A stretch of 64,000 bases of DNA from Dehalogenimonas sp. 4OHTPN (GCF_040448695.1 NZ_CP159307.1:186001-250000); one strand, 5' to 3'; positions 25,786 through 35,152 are shown, counted from the first letter of the stretch. Made by a program: numbers and translations. Notes: generated by a model from the sequence alone, not told the origin.

Positions 25786-26808
25786 ATGGCGAACATTGAC
25801 TTAGAGAAGCAAAGAGCACTGGAAGCAGCCGTTGGGCTGATCGAGAAGCAGTTCGGCAAGGGCGCTATCATGAAGCTGTCGGAGGCGGCTTCCACCGTGG
25901 CGGTGGAAGTCATCCCCACCGGCTCGCTGTCGCTGGACCTGGCCCTGGGCGTGGGGGGCATTCCCCGCGGCCGGGTGACCGAAATCTTCGGTCCCGAAGG
26001 GTCGGGCAAGACGACTCTGGCGCAGCACATCATCGCCCAGTGTCAGAGGCAGGGCGGCAAGGCTTTCTACATCGACGTGGAGCATGCCTTCGACCCCAAG
26101 TACGCCAAGACCTGCGGCATCAATCTTGACGAACTCTACATCGCCCAGCCCGACACCGGGGAAGAAGCCCTCGATATCTGCGAAAAGCTGGTCCGCTCCG
26201 GCGGCGCCGACCTGGTGGTCATCGATTCGGTGGCCGCCCTGGTACCCAAAGCCGAACTTGAAGGCGATATGGGTGATTCCCACGTCGGCCTGCAGGCCCG
26301 GCTGATGAGCCAGGCCCTCAGGAAACTGACCGCCTCAATCGGCAACACCGGAACCGCGGTGATCTTTATCAACCAGCTTCGGGAAAAGGTGGGCATCGTC
26401 TTCGGAAATCCGGAAGTCACTCCCGGCGGCCGGGCGCTCAAGTTCTACTCCTCGGTAAGACTGGATGTGCGGCGGGTGGAGACACTGAAGTCCGGCAACT
26501 CCGCCATCGGCACCCACGTCAAGGTCAAGGTGGTCAAGAACAAAGTAGCGCCGCCGTTCAGGAGCGCCGAATTCGACATCCTGTTCGATTCCGGCATCTC
26601 CCGCGAGGGCAATCTCATCGACCTCGGCGTCGAATCCGGGGTCATTAAAAAATCCGGCGCTTTCTTCTCTTATGGTGATGTTCGCCTGGGGCAGGGACGG
26701 GAGGCGGTCAGGACGTTCCTGGCCGCGCACCCGGAGACGGCTGATGCCGTCGAATCGGATGTCCGCGCCGCGGCGAGCGCCAATGCTAGCTTTATCGACA
26801 CCGAGTAA
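25786..26808 (+). CDS. recA: Recombinase A
   Basis: 340 residues. Catalyses homologous strand exchange and triggers LexA cleavage. Walker A is [14 protein letters not shown], Walker [15 protein letters not shown], and [22 protein letters not shown] holds loop L2. The start [31 protein letters not shown] is typical. No intein. Downstream hairpin, then recX. Confidence 0.98.
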   Translation: MANIDLEKQRALEAAVGLIEKQFGKGAIMKLSEAASTVAVEVIPTGSLSLDLALGVGGIPRGRVTEIFGPEGSGKTTLAQHIIAQCQRQGGKAFYIDVEHAFDPKYAKTCGINLDELYIAQPDTGEEALDICEKLVRSGGADLVVIDSVAALVPKAELEGDMGDSHVGLQARLMSQALRKLTASIGNTGTAVIFINQLREKVGIVFGNPEVTPGGRALKFYSSVRLDVRRVETLKSGNSAIGTHVKVKVVKNKVAPPFRSAEFDILFDSGISREGNLIDLGVESGVIKKSGAFFSYGDVRLGQGREAVRTFLAAHPETADAVESDVRAAASANASFIDTE

Positions 26809-26850
26809 TCTTCTTGAGATTAACTTCGGCGCCGGCAAGCCCCTTGGGCC

Positions 26851-26890
26851 GCATCGGGCGTGGGCAGTTGTCCCGCCCGATGCGTCTTTT
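26851..26890 (+). terminator. Hairpin between recA and recX
   Basis: GCATCGGGC and GCCCGATGC form a 9-bp stem extended by an inner GGG/CCC pairing, followed by GTCTTTTG. The short T-run suggests partial termination, which would lower recX relative to recA. Confidence 0.55.
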
Positions 26891-26904
26891 GAAAGGGGTT
26901 CAGG

Positions 26905-27450
26905 GTGCCAGATTTCCGGCGCGCCGGTAAAATCGTCCGGGCTGAGGCTGAAAGCGCCGCCAGCCCTGGGCTGTCTCCGGCGGAAGCCTGCTACCAGGCG
27001 GCTTTGAAGCTTTTAGCGTACCGCGCCCGCAGCGAGGCCGAGATGCGCCAGCGCTTGAGCCGCCGCGGCTTCAGCGAAACGGAAATTGAAGCCGTTATGA
27101 ACCGCCTCAAAGCCGCCGGCCTGGTTGACGACGGCGCCTTTGCCCGCGCCTGGAGCGAACACCGCGCTTCTGGCAGCCCGCGTTCGGCGTATATGGTAAA
27201 GCGGGAATTGCTGTCCCGGGGCGTCGATCCGGAGACCGCCGGGAACGCCCTGGCGGATGCCGATGACGCCGGGGCCGCCTATCGGGCGGCACTGCCGCGG
27301 TTGTCCCGCTTGAAAGCGCTCCCGGCTAATGAAGGCCGGCGGAAACTGGCGGATTTCCTGCGGCGGCGCGGCTTCGGCTGGGCGGTCATCGAAACGACGC
27401 TGTCCCGGCTTGAAGAAGAAGGCCTGACAAGCAGGGTTGACACTATTTGA
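26905..27450 (+). CDS. recX: RecA regulatory protein RecX
   Basis: 181 residues. Binds and inhibits RecA filaments. Three-helix repeats are visible: ACYQAALKLLAYRARSEAEMRQRLSRRGFSE, then VMNRLKAAGLVDDGAFARAWSEHR (the family's L-DD/ND-x-x-FA motif) and LADFLRRRGFGWAVIETTLSRL. GTG start at 26905 with AAAGGGG upstream. The recA-recX order is common. Confidence 0.9.
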   Translation: MPDFRRAGKIVRAEAESAASPGLSPAEACYQAALKLLAYRARSEAEMRQRLSRRGFSETEIEAVMNRLKAAGLVDDGAFARAWSEHRASGSPRSAYMVKRELLSRGVDPETAGNALADADDAGAAYRAALPRLSRLKALPANEGRRKLADFLRRRGFGWAVIETTLSRLEEEGLTSRVDTI

Positions 27451-27523
27451 AGCAGACTTTAGTATTAGCCGTTGTCCCCCAGGCGACGGCTGCCGACCAA
27501 AATCACGAATCGGGGGTTAAGAT

Positions 27524-29065
27524 ATGAATGAGTTCGCCAATCCACTGACGGTACTATTCGCCTTCCTTATCGGCACGGCCGCCGGTTCCGTTTTCATCTA
27601 TCTGTCCCGGCAGCTGGTCTACAGCCGCAAGCTGAGAGTCGCCCAGCGCAAGGCGGCGCATACCGTCGCCGAAGCCCAGACCGAGGCTAAAAGCATTGTC
27701 CAGTCAGCCCGGGAAGAGGCCGAAAAAATGCGCATGGCCAACGAGAACGAGCTCCGCGAGCGGCGCACCGAACTGGCCAAGCAGGAAAATCGGGTCACCC
27801 AGAAAGTGGAAACACTGGAGCGCAAGCTGGAAAACCTGGATACCCGGGAGCGCGACCTGTTGAAGAAAGAGAAGTCCATCGACGAGGAAATGGAGAAGGT
27901 CGAGGCTTTGCGCGGCCAGGAGCAGCTCAAGCTGGAAGAGGTGGCCGGCCTGACCACCCAGCAGGCCAAAGACCAGCTCATCGAAATGGTCGAATCCGAA
28001 ATGCAGGTTGAGACCGCCCGCCGCATCCGGCAATGGGAGCAGCGAATTAAGGAAGAAGCCGACGAAAAAGCCCGCAACATCATTATCCACGCCATCCAGC
28101 GCACCGCCTCAGACATCGTCGCCGAGACAACGGTTTCGGTGGTGCCCATCCCCTCGGACGAGATGAAAGGACGCCTGATCGGGCGCGAGGGGCGCAACAT
28201 CCGCGCCCTGGAGCAGGCCACCGGCGTCGACCTCATCATCGACGATACGCCGGAAGCGGTAACCATCTCCAGCTTCGACCCGGTGCGTCGGGAAATCGCC
28301 CGGCTGGTGCTTTCCAAATTGGTCCTGGACGGGCGCATCCACCCGGCGCGCATCGAGGAAGTGGTGGCTAAAGCCAAAGAAGAGGTTGACGCCGCCATCC
28401 AGTCGGCCGGCGAACAGGCGGCCTATGCCGCCGGCGTCCACGGCTTACGGCCGGAGCTGATCAAAATCATGGGCCGCCTGAAGTACCGCACCAGCTACGG
28501 GCAGAACGTGCTGCAGCATTCCGTCGAAGTCGCTCAGCTGGCCGGAATGATGGCTGCCGACCTGGGCATCAACGTCAACGTCGCCCGCCGCGCCGGCTTC
28601 CTGCATGATATCGGCAAGGCCGTTGACCGCGAAGTCGAAGGCACCCACGCCGCCATCGGCGCCGATCTGGTCAAGCAGTGGGACAAGAACCCGGACGTGG
28701 TAAGGGGCGTCGCCGAGCACCATTTCGACCAGACGGAGACCTCCATCTGGGGCTTCCTGGTATCCGCCGCCGACGCCATCTCAAGCGCCCGGCCCGGCGC
28801 CCGCCGCGAATCGCTGGAAAATTACATTAAACGCCTGAAGGCGCTCGAAGAGATCGCCAACAGCTTCAAGGGCGTCGACCGCTCCTATGCCATCCAGGCC
28901 GGCCGCGAGGTCAGGATCCTGGTCAAGCCCGAGGAGGTGGACGACCTGGGCTCGATGCGTCTGGCCCGAGACATAGTGAAGAAGATCGAAGAAGGGCTGG
29001 AATACCCCGGCCAGATCAAGGTCACCGTACTCCGCGAAACCCGGGCGACGGACTACGCCAGATAG
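27524..29065 (+). CDS. rny: Ribonuclease Y
   Basis: 513-residue membrane-anchored endoribonuclease that initiates mRNA decay. N-terminal helix [20 protein letters not shown], then a long charged coiled coil (about 40-190), a KH domain ([30 protein letters not shown]) and an HD domain ([26 protein letters not shown]). The length and order are standard. ymdB, its usual functional partner in Bacillus, is at 60587-61357 in this window. A strong terminator follows. Confidence 0.96.
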   Translation: MNEFANPLTVLFAFLIGTAAGSVFIYLSRQLVYSRKLRVAQRKAAHTVAEAQTEAKSIVQSAREEAEKMRMANENELRERRTELAKQENRVTQKVETLERKLENLDTRERDLLKKEKSIDEEMEKVEALRGQEQLKLEEVAGLTTQQAKDQLIEMVESEMQVETARRIRQWEQRIKEEADEKARNIIIHAIQRTASDIVAETTVSVVPIPSDEMKGRLIGREGRNIRALEQATGVDLIIDDTPEAVTISSFDPVRREIARLVLSKLVLDGRIHPARIEEVVAKAKEEVDAAIQSAGEQAAYAAGVHGLRPELIKIMGRLKYRTSYGQNVLQHSVEVAQLAGMMAADLGINVNVARRAGFLHDIGKAVDREVEGTHAAIGADLVKQWDKNPDVVRGVAEHHFDQTETSIWGFLVSAADAISSARPGARRESLENYIKRLKALEEIANSFKGVDRSYAIQAGREVRILVKPEEVDDLGSMRLARDIVKKIEEGLEYPGQIKVTVLRETRATDYAR

Positions 29066-29093
29066 AGCGAAATCCGAGACAGAGGCGGTTTTC

Positions 29094-29122
29094 AAAGGAG
29101 GGGCGAAAGCCCCTCCTTTTTT
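29094..29122 (+). terminator. Terminator after rny
   Basis: AAAGGAGGGGC, loop GAAA, GCCCCTCCTTT, then further T residues: an 11-bp perfect stem with a stable tetraloop. Confidence 0.92.
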
Positions 29123-29149
29123 ATGGCCTGAATTGGTGGCAGGTCGCCC

Positions 29150-29665
29150 CTACTTCTTGCCCTTCTTCTCCATGTCCAGCAGCTTCTGTTTGGTCTCGAC
29201 GCCGCCGGTGAAGCCGCCCAGCCCGCCGCCCTTGGCGACGACCCGGTGGCAGGGGATGAGGATAGGCAGCGGGTTGGCTCCCAGCGCCTGGCCGACGGCG
29301 CGGGCGGCGCCCGGTTTGCCGATCTCCTCGGCCAGTTCGCCGTAGCTCCTTGTCTCGCCGAAGGGGATGCGGCAGGCGGCATGGTAGACCTGCTGCTGGA
29401 ACTCGGTGGCTCCGGTCAGGTCCAGGCCTTCCTTGAACACCACCGGTTCGCCCATGAAGAAATGCTTCAGCCGGTCAGCCAGGCCGGCGCCGCCGGATTC
29501 AAGCGTCAGGTCCTTTTCCTCGACGCCCAGTTCAGCTAGAGCCGCCTGGCGGTCGTTGGCCGGCAGTGTCAGCCGCTTGACGCCTTTTTCAGAGACCTCG
29601 ATGCCGACCCAGCCGGCGCCGGTCTCGACCAGGCCGTATTTGCGATGGTGTGAGGATGGTTTCAT
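29150..29665 (-). CDS. ogt: Methylated-DNA-protein cysteine methyltransferase
   Basis: 171 residues. Transfers alkyl groups from O6-alkylguanine to its own cysteine in LPILIPCHRVVAKGGGLGGFTGG (PCHRV). A helix-turn-helix precedes it (TRSYGELAEEIGKPGAARAVGQALGANP). The N-terminal domain is present (YGLVETGAGWVGIEVSEKGVKRL). The last codons and stop coincide with a repeat-like CGCCCCTAC sequence. Confidence 0.93.
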   Translation of the reverse strand: MKPSSHHRKYGLVETGAGWVGIEVSEKGVKRLTLPANDRQAALAELGVEEKDLTLESGGAGLADRLKHFFMGEPVVFKEGLDLTGATEFQQQVYHAACRIPFGETRSYGELAEEIGKPGAARAVGQALGANPLPILIPCHRVVAKGGGLGGFTGGVETKQKLLDMEKKGKK

Positions 29666-29688
29666 CAGATTCTCCCGCGATCGCCCGG

Positions 29689-30240
29689 TCAGCCGGTTTC
29701 GATCTCAATCAGTTTCAGGCCGCCTTCTTCGCGTCGGAGCAGCAGGCTGACGCCGCCGCCGGGATTGCGGAACAGCAGGAAGTCGTCTTTGGTATCGTTG
29801 ATGCTGTCAATGGCTCGAGCGACGGTCATCGGCTCCGGCCTGACGCGCTCGGCGTCAACGGCGACGCCGCTTGCGGCGGGCGGCGGCTGCGGCCTGGTGC
29901 CGGGGTGCCCGGCCGGGGCGAAGCGCTGGCTCTCCCGGTCGAAGCCCTGGTTCTTATTCTTGAAATCCTGGGCCTGGCGCTCCATGACACCTACCAGCTG
30001 ATCAACGGCGGTGATCAGGTTGGCGGCCCGGCATTCCGAGGTCATGACCGGCCCCAGCACATCCAGAAAGCCGCGGGCGACAAAGCGGTCTTTAGCCGCT
30101 TTGGTGGATTCTTCAAACAGGTCAAGGCGCAGCTCCCGCGCCTGCGGCAGGTGCCGGCCGATCTTGCTGAACTTGCGCTCGATCTGCTTTCGGGCAGCCT
30201 CATCAAGGGTCAGATTCTTGGCGGTGATGATCGTTTCCAT
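29689..30240 (-). CDS. hpf: Long-form ribosome hibernation promoting factor
   Basis: 183 residues. The N-terminal domain (METIITAKNLTLDEAARKQIERKFSKIGRHLPQ) binds the 30S decoding region. A proline-rich linker follows, and the C-terminal 60 residues (TVARAIDSINDTKDDFLLFRNPGGGVSLLLRREEGGLKLIEI) form the dimerisation domain that joins two ribosomes into inactive 100S particles. ATG 30240 is preferred over GTG 30249 because GAGGTGA lies 5 bases before it. It lies between comF and ogt on the same strand. Confidence 0.92.
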   Translation of the reverse strand: METIITAKNLTLDEAARKQIERKFSKIGRHLPQARELRLDLFEESTKAAKDRFVARGFLDVLGPVMTSECRAANLITAVDQLVGVMERQAQDFKNKNQGFDRESQRFAPAGHPGTRPQPPPAASGVAVDAERVRPEPMTVARAIDSINDTKDDFLLFRNPGGGVSLLLRREEGGLKLIEIETG

Positions 30241-30262
30241 AGGCGTCACCTCGAACCTTTCG

Positions 30263-30952
30263 TTAAATTTCCCGGGCCAGGGTCAATGCCCTCACCTCGG
30301 CGGCACCGGCGGCGGCGGCAGCCGCGGCGCAGGCGGAGAGGGTCGCACCCGAAGTCGCCACGTCGTCAATCAGGATGACACGGCGGCCTTTGAGCGTATT
30401 ATAACACCGGAAGGCGCCAACCACCGCACCGCGGCGCTCTTCAACGGAGGCGCTGTCAGCCTGCGGCGGCGTGGGGCGGATCTTCTTTAAAGCGTCGACA
30501 AACACCGGCAGGCCGGTCAGGCGGTGGACGGCCAAGGCCAGCAGCTCGGACTGGTTGTAGCCGCGCTCCCGGAGGCGAGACCGGTGCAGCGGCACCGGCA
30601 CCAGGGCGTCGCCGGTTATTGAATTGGACTTGAGGAAATCAGCCATGAAGGCGCCGAGCACTCCGGTGATGTCCCGGAGGTTGTTGTACTTGAGCTGGTG
30701 AACCGCTTTTTTCAGCGGTCCTTCGAACCGGAAGACCGACCGCAGTTCCCGAAGTTCGGGGGCCAGCAGGTCACAGTCAGGGTGATGGTCCAGGCTCTTG
30801 CCGCAGGCGGGGCAGAAGGGCGGCGCCTGGAAAGGCAGCGTCTCCCGGCAGCGGGCGCAAAAATAGGCGCCTTCCCGGCCGCAGCCTAGGCAGTAGCGCG
30901 GGAAGAACACGTCCAGCAGCCGGTCGCGGCTGCCCAGAAGACGGCCGAACAT
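30263..30952 (-). CDS. comF: ComF-family phosphoribosyltransferase-like protein
   Basis: 229 residues. N-terminal zinc finger CLGCGREGAYFCARCRETLPF and CPACGK, then a type I phosphoribosyltransferase fold with LVPVPLHRSRLRERGYNQSELLA and the PRPP loop VILIDDVATSGATLSACAAAA. ComF proteins are needed for DNA uptake in naturally competent bacteria. With comEA and comEC at 3.6-6.4 kb this supports competence. The start at 30952 matches the family N-terminus; upstream sequence in the same frame is not protein-like. Confidence 0.9.
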   Translation of the reverse strand: MFGRLLGSRDRLLDVFFPRYCLGCGREGAYFCARCRETLPFQAPPFCPACGKSLDHHPDCDLLAPELRELRSVFRFEGPLKKAVHQLKYNNLRDITGVLGAFMADFLKSNSITGDALVPVPLHRSRLRERGYNQSELLALAVHRLTGLPVFVDALKKIRPTPPQADSASVEERRGAVVGAFRCYNTLKGRRVILIDDVATSGATLSACAAAAAAAGAAEVRALTLAREI

Positions 30953-30963
30953 CGGAGGTCCGG

Positions 30964-31188
30964 TTAAAAGTTGGCCGGATTGCGCTGGCGGTGGTTGTTG
31001 ACGCCGCTGCCGATGGGTTCGTTGATATAGACGTCGCCGTTGCGGATCTTTAAGTTGTAGCCGCATTCGGGATTGGTGCAGACCCAAGCCTTGTAATGGA
31101 TCGGGGCGCCCTGGTTGCCGAAGTCCGACAGGGGCACCAGGTCACCGGTTTTGCATGCCTGGCATTTGGGGAAAGTCGAACCGTCCAC
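30964..31188 (-). CDS. Small zinc-ribbon protein, unknown
   Basis: 74 residues from GTG 31188, with GGGAGGTAG upstream. Two knuckles are visible: CQACKTGDLVPLSDFG and, 30 residues on, CTNPECGYNLKIRNGDVYINEP. That makes a probable zinc site. It probably shares a transcript with comF. Function unknown. A ribosome-binding or nucleic-acid role is typical for this architecture but not shown. Confidence 0.7.
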   Translation of the reverse strand: MDGSTFPKCQACKTGDLVPLSDFGNQGAPIHYKAWVCTNPECGYNLKIRNGDVYINEPIGSGVNNHRQRNPANF

Positions 31189-31289
31189 AGAAGCTACCTC
31201 CCAACCATAAACCTTAACGGTGAAGAAGTATAACCCAACCTCGGCGCCATATCAAGCAAAATCGGCAATAAAGTCTGAAGAATGGCAGA

Positions 31290-31320
31290 AAAAAAGAAGC
31301 CCTCCGGGCGGGAGGGCTTC
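31290..31320 (-). terminator. Terminator after isomerase-like gene
   Basis: GAAGCCCTCC and GGAGGGCTTC pair with loop GGGCG region, followed on the reverse strand by a run of T residues. Confidence 0.88.
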
Positions 31321-31338
31321 GTGACTGGCTCGAAGGGA

Positions 31339-31641
31339 CTAGGAGAACGGCTTAAGCGTCTCGATGATGATGTCCGAGGATTCCTCGAAGTCCATCAGCG
31401 GCTTGACCTGCCATTGGGTCATCGGAGCCAGGGGAAAGGTCAGCATAAGGCGCATCAGGTCAGCATGACTTGCCGCGTTCATGATGAACATACCGCCGCC
31501 GTCGGAGAAGCTGAAGGCGGCTTCCAGAACGCCGTCATCCTGGTGGCGTTTGACCCAGGCTTTGGCGGCGCGGAGATAATTGACCTGATCCGAGTGGCCG
31601 GCGCCGGGGATGACCTGGTGGCCGGTGACGAGATATTTCAT
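31339..31641 (-). CDS. Muconolactone isomerase-like small alpha/beta protein
   Basis: 100 residues. GGMFIMNAASHADLMRLMLTFPLAPMTQWQVKPLMDF matches the dimeric ferredoxin-like barrel of the muconolactone isomerase family. No catabolic operon surrounds it, so the enzyme name should not be taken as the reaction. GAGGAGGAGG precedes the ATG. It is the last gene before the terminator and is 14 bases downstream of the lipoprotein gene. Confidence 0.65.
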   Translation of the reverse strand: MKYLVTGHQVIPGAGHSDQVNYLRAAKAWVKRHQDDGVLEAAFSFSDGGGMFIMNAASHADLMRLMLTFPLAPMTQWQVKPLMDFEESSDIIIETLKPFS

Positions 31642-31654
31642 GGGCGCCTCCTCC

Positions 31655-32065
31655 TCAGGACTTCGCTACTTTGAGTTCCAGCCGATAGTCGCCCTGTTTA
31701 AGTTCAACCGTCGAAACGGGGTAAGGCGTCAGCCTGAACTCGATATGGTAGTTCTTATAATCTACCACGTTAAGACCCGAAGTCAAGCCCTCCTCGACCA
31801 TTGTCAGCGCGGAACTTTGTCCGGCGTGGGTGGCGGTGACCTTGATGACCGCCTCGCCGGCGCGGACGCAGACAACATCCGAAGGACAGCGCGAGTCCGA
31901 TTCCACGGCATCGAAGCGGATTTTCAGGTCTTCCCCTTCGATGACCGCCGACTGGCCGGTCTTGAGGGTGAATTTCTCACCCAAGGCAGGGCTGAGGCCG
32001 CCGCAGCCGGCGGCGACCGCCGCCAAGAGAAGCGCCGGAACAACCAGCTTCAACCAGATTTTCAT
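31655..32065 (-). CDS. Secreted lipoprotein, unknown
   Basis: 136 residues from ATG 32065 (adjacent ATG 32068 also possible; GAGGGGG upstream). Signal peptide LKLVVPALLLAAVAAGCGG places the lipidated Cys at about residue 20. The rest is beta-rich with two cysteines (DSRCPSDVVCVRAGEAVIKV), a pattern seen in small secreted domains of unknown function with a disulfide. No enzyme motif. Confidence 0.7.
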   Translation of the reverse strand: MKIWLKLVVPALLLAAVAAGCGGLSPALGEKFTLKTGQSAVIEGEDLKIRFDAVESDSRCPSDVVCVRAGEAVIKVTATHAGQSSALTMVEEGLTSGLNVVDYKNYHIEFRLTPYPVSTVELKQGDYRLELKVAKS

Positions 32066-32124
32066 CATGTCCCCCTCGATAAACCAGTATTGATGATAAT
32101 TATAACGCTCAACCACCGAAGCAG

Positions 32125-34248
32125 TTACTTGCGGGCGAACTTCAACCGCCGGGCGTTCACCGCCACGATGACGGTTGATGCCGACATCAGCACCGCGCCG
32201 GCAGCCGGGGAAAGGAGTAAGCCCCAGGCGGCGAAGATGCCGGCTGCCGCCGGGATGGCGACGGCGTTATAGCCGGCAGCCCAGGCCAGGTTCTGGACCA
32301 TTTTTCCGTAAGTTGCCCTCGACAGGTCGAAGACGGCCAGGACATCCAGCGGGTTGGAGCGCACCAGGATGATGTCGCCGGTCTCGATGGCGATGCCGGT
32401 GCCGGCGCCGACGGCGATGCCGAGGTCGGCCTGAGCCAGCGCCGGGGCGTCATTAACGCCGTCGCCGGTCATGGCTACGGACAGGCCCCTCGCCTGCAGT
32501 TCTTTGATCTTGGATGCCTTCTGCTCCGGCAGCACGCCGGCGAAATACTCGTCCAGCGACAGCTCGGCGGCCACCCGGGCGGCGGCTTCCTCCCGATCGC
32601 CGGTCATCATCAGGACCCGCTTGCCCATGGCCTTCAGCCGCGCTACGGCCTGTTTCGACTCCGGGCGGATGACGTCGGCCAGGGCCAAAACTCCGGCAAC
32701 AGCCCCGTCGAGGACGACAAAGACGACCGTCTTGCCCTGCGCCAGCAGCGGCTGGACTCTGGAACGGTCGTAGTCGAGTTTCAGTTCGCCGACATGACCG
32801 GGACTGGCGACCATGACGTCCCGGCCGCGGACTTTGCCCCGGGCGCCGCGCCCGGGCAGCGACTCGAAAGCCTCGACCGGGCGGGTCTCGGCGGCAGCCT
32901 CGACGACGGCGCGGGCGAGGGGGTGGGCCGAGTGGGCTTCGACGGCGGCAGCCAGGTTCAGCAGTTCATCGCGGTCGAATCGCTCATCAAGCACGGCGAC
33001 ATCAGTAACGCTGAACTTGCCCCAGGTCAGCGTGCCGGTCTTGTCGAAGACGACTGCGTCAATGTTTCTGGCCCGCTCGAAGGCGCCGCGGGCGCGCACC
33101 AGCAAACCGTTCCTGGCGGAAAGGCCGGCGGACACGGCGATAACCAGCGGCACCGCCAGTCCCAGGGCGTGGGGGCAGGCGATGACCATGACGGTGACCA
33201 TGCGCTCCACGGCGAAGACCGCCGGCTCCTCCGAAAACGCCAGCCAGGCAAGCAGAGTCAGCAGCCCGGCGGAGATGGCGATGCCGGTGAGCCACCGGGC
33301 CGCCCGGTCGGCCACATCCTGGGCGCGGCTCTTGGAAGCCTGGGCTTCGGCGACCAGCCGGGCCATCTGCGCCAGATAGGATTCCTCGCCGGCGCCGGTG
33401 ATCTTCACGGTGAGCGACCCCTCGCCGTTCAAGGCGCCACCGATGACCTTCGCCCCGGAGGTTTTTTCGACCGGCACCGATTCACCGGTGAGCATTGATT
33501 CGTCGACGGCGCTCCGGCCGTCAATGACCTCGCCGTCGGCCGGCACCTTCTCGCCTGGTTTGACCAGTACCCGGTCGCCTTTGACCAGCCTGTCGGCAGG
33601 AATATCCTCGGTCTTGCCGCCATCGGCGATGCGATGGGCTACCGCAGGCAGCAGTTTGGCCAGTTCCTCGACGGCGCGGGAGGCGCTCGAGACCGATTTC
33701 ATCTCTATCCAATGTCCCAGGAGCATGATATCCACCAGAGTGGCCAGCTCCCAGTAGAAGACCTCGCCCGGGAGGCCGAAGGTCACCGCCGCGGAGTAGA
33801 AAAAAGCCACCGATATGGCCAGGGCCACCAGGGTCATCATGCCGGGGTTACGCTCGGTCAATTCCCGCCTGAAACCGAGGAGGAAGGGCTTGCCGCCGTA
33901 GATGTAGATGAAAGCTGACAGGGCGAACAGGACGTAGGCATCGCCGGAAAACCCGACGCTGAAGCCGAAAGTGTCCTGAATGAAGGGCGACAGGGCCAGG
34001 ATGGGGATGGTGACGGCCAGCGAAACCCAGAAACGGCGGGCGAAATCGGCGACGGCATGGCCGGCGTGGCGGCCGCCGCTCATCTTCTGGCGGTCGCCGT
34101 GGGTCATTGTCAGCCCAGCCTGGTCTCCGGGCTTCGGCGGGGGAATCGGCATCTCTTGACCGGGGTGTTGCATCGAGCCCTGCGGCATCGAGGCGTGATT
34201 GCCACCGACGCCTTCCGTGGGGTGGTGCTGCCCGTGACCTTCAGTCAT
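32125..34248 (-). CDS. copB: CopB-type copper/heavy-metal P-type ATPase
   Basis: 707-residue P1B ATPase. It has a His-rich, Met-containing N-terminal extension in place of the CxxC metal-binding domains (HGQHHP, HASMPQGSMQHPGQEM, HGDRQKMSGGRHAGHA). The membrane motif is CPH (VIACPHALGLAVPL), which marks the P1B-3/CopB subgroup, described for Cu(II) and Ag export. DKTGTLT holds the phosphorylated Asp, HPLARAV the nucleotide-site His-Pro, and MTGDGVNDAPAL the hinge. Eight membrane helices expected. No regulator gene is adjacent. Confidence 0.92.
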   Translation of the reverse strand: MTEGHGQHHPTEGVGGNHASMPQGSMQHPGQEMPIPPPKPGDQAGLTMTHGDRQKMSGGRHAGHAVADFARRFWVSLAVTIPILALSPFIQDTFGFSVGFSGDAYVLFALSAFIYIYGGKPFLLGFRRELTERNPGMMTLVALAISVAFFYSAAVTFGLPGEVFYWELATLVDIMLLGHWIEMKSVSSASRAVEELAKLLPAVAHRIADGGKTEDIPADRLVKGDRVLVKPGEKVPADGEVIDGRSAVDESMLTGESVPVEKTSGAKVIGGALNGEGSLTVKITGAGEESYLAQMARLVAEAQASKSRAQDVADRAARWLTGIAISAGLLTLLAWLAFSEEPAVFAVERMVTVMVIACPHALGLAVPLVIAVSAGLSARNGLLVRARGAFERARNIDAVVFDKTGTLTWGKFSVTDVAVLDERFDRDELLNLAAAVEAHSAHPLARAVVEAAAETRPVEAFESLPGRGARGKVRGRDVMVASPGHVGELKLDYDRSRVQPLLAQGKTVVFVVLDGAVAGVLALADVIRPESKQAVARLKAMGKRVLMMTGDREEAAARVAAELSLDEYFAGVLPEQKASKIKELQARGLSVAMTGDGVNDAPALAQADLGIAVGAGTGIAIETGDIILVRSNPLDVLAVFDLSRATYGKMVQNLAWAAGYNAVAIPAAAGIFAAWGLLLSPAAGAVLMSASTVIVAVNARRLKFARK

Positions 34249-34312
34249 AGCCGACTCCGAATCGAGGTCGTTCCATGACTATTCTAGGCCACGGGGAGCG
34301 GAAGGCGGTAAT

Positions 34313-34347
34313 AAAAAAGCGGCCTCTTATTGAGGCCGCTTTTTTAT
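34313..34347. terminator. Terminator between fmdB-like gene and copB
   Basis: AAAAAAGCGGCCTC, short loop TTATT, GAGGCCGCTTTTTT: a long perfect stem with A/T runs, active on either strand. Confidence 0.92.
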
Positions 34348-34364
34348 TGATGGGCTATTCAGGA

Positions 34365-34583
34365 CTAATGGCAGGAGCCGCAGGAGGAAGAAGAGCAGCT
34401 GGAGCAGCCGCCGCCGCCGCCGATGCTCTGGCCGCCGGAGCCTTTAGCCATAAAGGTGGAGGCGATGCGCCTGGCCTGGCCTTTGCAGGTGGGGCATTCG
34501 GCGGGTTCTGTCGACTGGCTCATCGGGCGTAGCAGGTCGAATTTCTTGCGGCAATCCATACAGCGGTATTCGTAGATAGGCAT
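34365..34583 (-). CDS. FmdB-type zinc-ribbon protein
   Basis: 72 residues beginning MPIYEYRCMDCRKKFDLLRPM, with the second knuckle CPTCKGQ, the FmdB/regulatory zinc-ribbon family. The C-terminus is rich in Gly, Ser and Cys (GGGGGCSSCSSSSCGSCH), a common but unexplained tail. The role is uncertain; early proposals as a regulator of formamidase expression do not generalise. Confidence 0.85.
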   Translation of the reverse strand: MPIYEYRCMDCRKKFDLLRPMSQSTEPAECPTCKGQARRIASTFMAKGSGGQSIGGGGGCSSCSSSSCGSCH

Positions 34584-34743
34584 TGTTCACTTTCCCTCTT
34601 CAAGGATATTATGTATTCTAACCCCAAACCGGCCGCGGCGTCAATTTCAAACGTTCCAGACGCATCCGGTTGTTGATTCCTGCCCGCGATATGATACTAT
34701 ACAATTTGTTGCCGGAAAGGTCGCAGAAAGCGGGGTAAAAGAG

Positions 34744-35010
34744 ATGATTTTCGTTCTTTTCTTTTTCATCATGGTCGCCGGATACGCTTTCCTGGAGTAT
34801 TACTTCCGGAAACACGGCGCCCGGGTCACCATGTACGACCGCTTCGTGGGCGGCGTCGGCGGCATATTGCTGCTGACCGGCCTGTGGGTAGTGCTGGATC
34901 AGCGCGACCAGCTCGACCCGCCGGCATCTTACGTCTTCATCACCATCACCATGCTGCCGGCCATCGCGCTGGGCGCCGCCGCCTGGCTGGCCATCACCCG
35001 CCGGCACTAA
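34744..35010 (+). CDS. Three-helix membrane protein resembling dehalogenase anchor RdhB
   Basis: 88 residues with three membrane segments: IFVLFFFIMVAGYAFLEYY, FVGGVGGILLLTGLWVVL and YVFITITMLPAIALGAAAWLAI, closing with RR. Between the first two comes a basic stretch (RKHGARVTMYDR), and between the last two an acidic one (DQRDQLDPPAS). Length, topology, the acidic loop and the PA-hydrophobic third helix match what is known of RdhB, which tethers RdhA to the outer face of the membrane. No rdhA is adjacent; the only one here is 14.3 kb away and lacks its own rdhB. Family membership is my inference from pattern. A plain small membrane protein is the alternative. Confidence 0.5.
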   Translation: MIFVLFFFIMVAGYAFLEYYFRKHGARVTMYDRFVGGVGGILLLTGLWVVLDQRDQLDPPASYVFITITMLPAIALGAAAWLAITRRH

Positions 35011-35152
35011 ACCGGCATCGCCGCCGGGCCTCGCCGCTCCCCGCGGGCGTGGCTCAGGCGAATCATGATATAGGTGATAATCTTATACTTGTTTGCCAGT
35101 CCGGGCGATATTCTGTTATATTGACGCGTATTTTTGTAAGCGTGGCGGCTAT

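Noticed and set aside
31339..31641. Enzyme of aromatic degradation
   Set aside because: The fold resembles muconolactone isomerase, but no other catabolic gene is near and small proteins of this fold have many roles.
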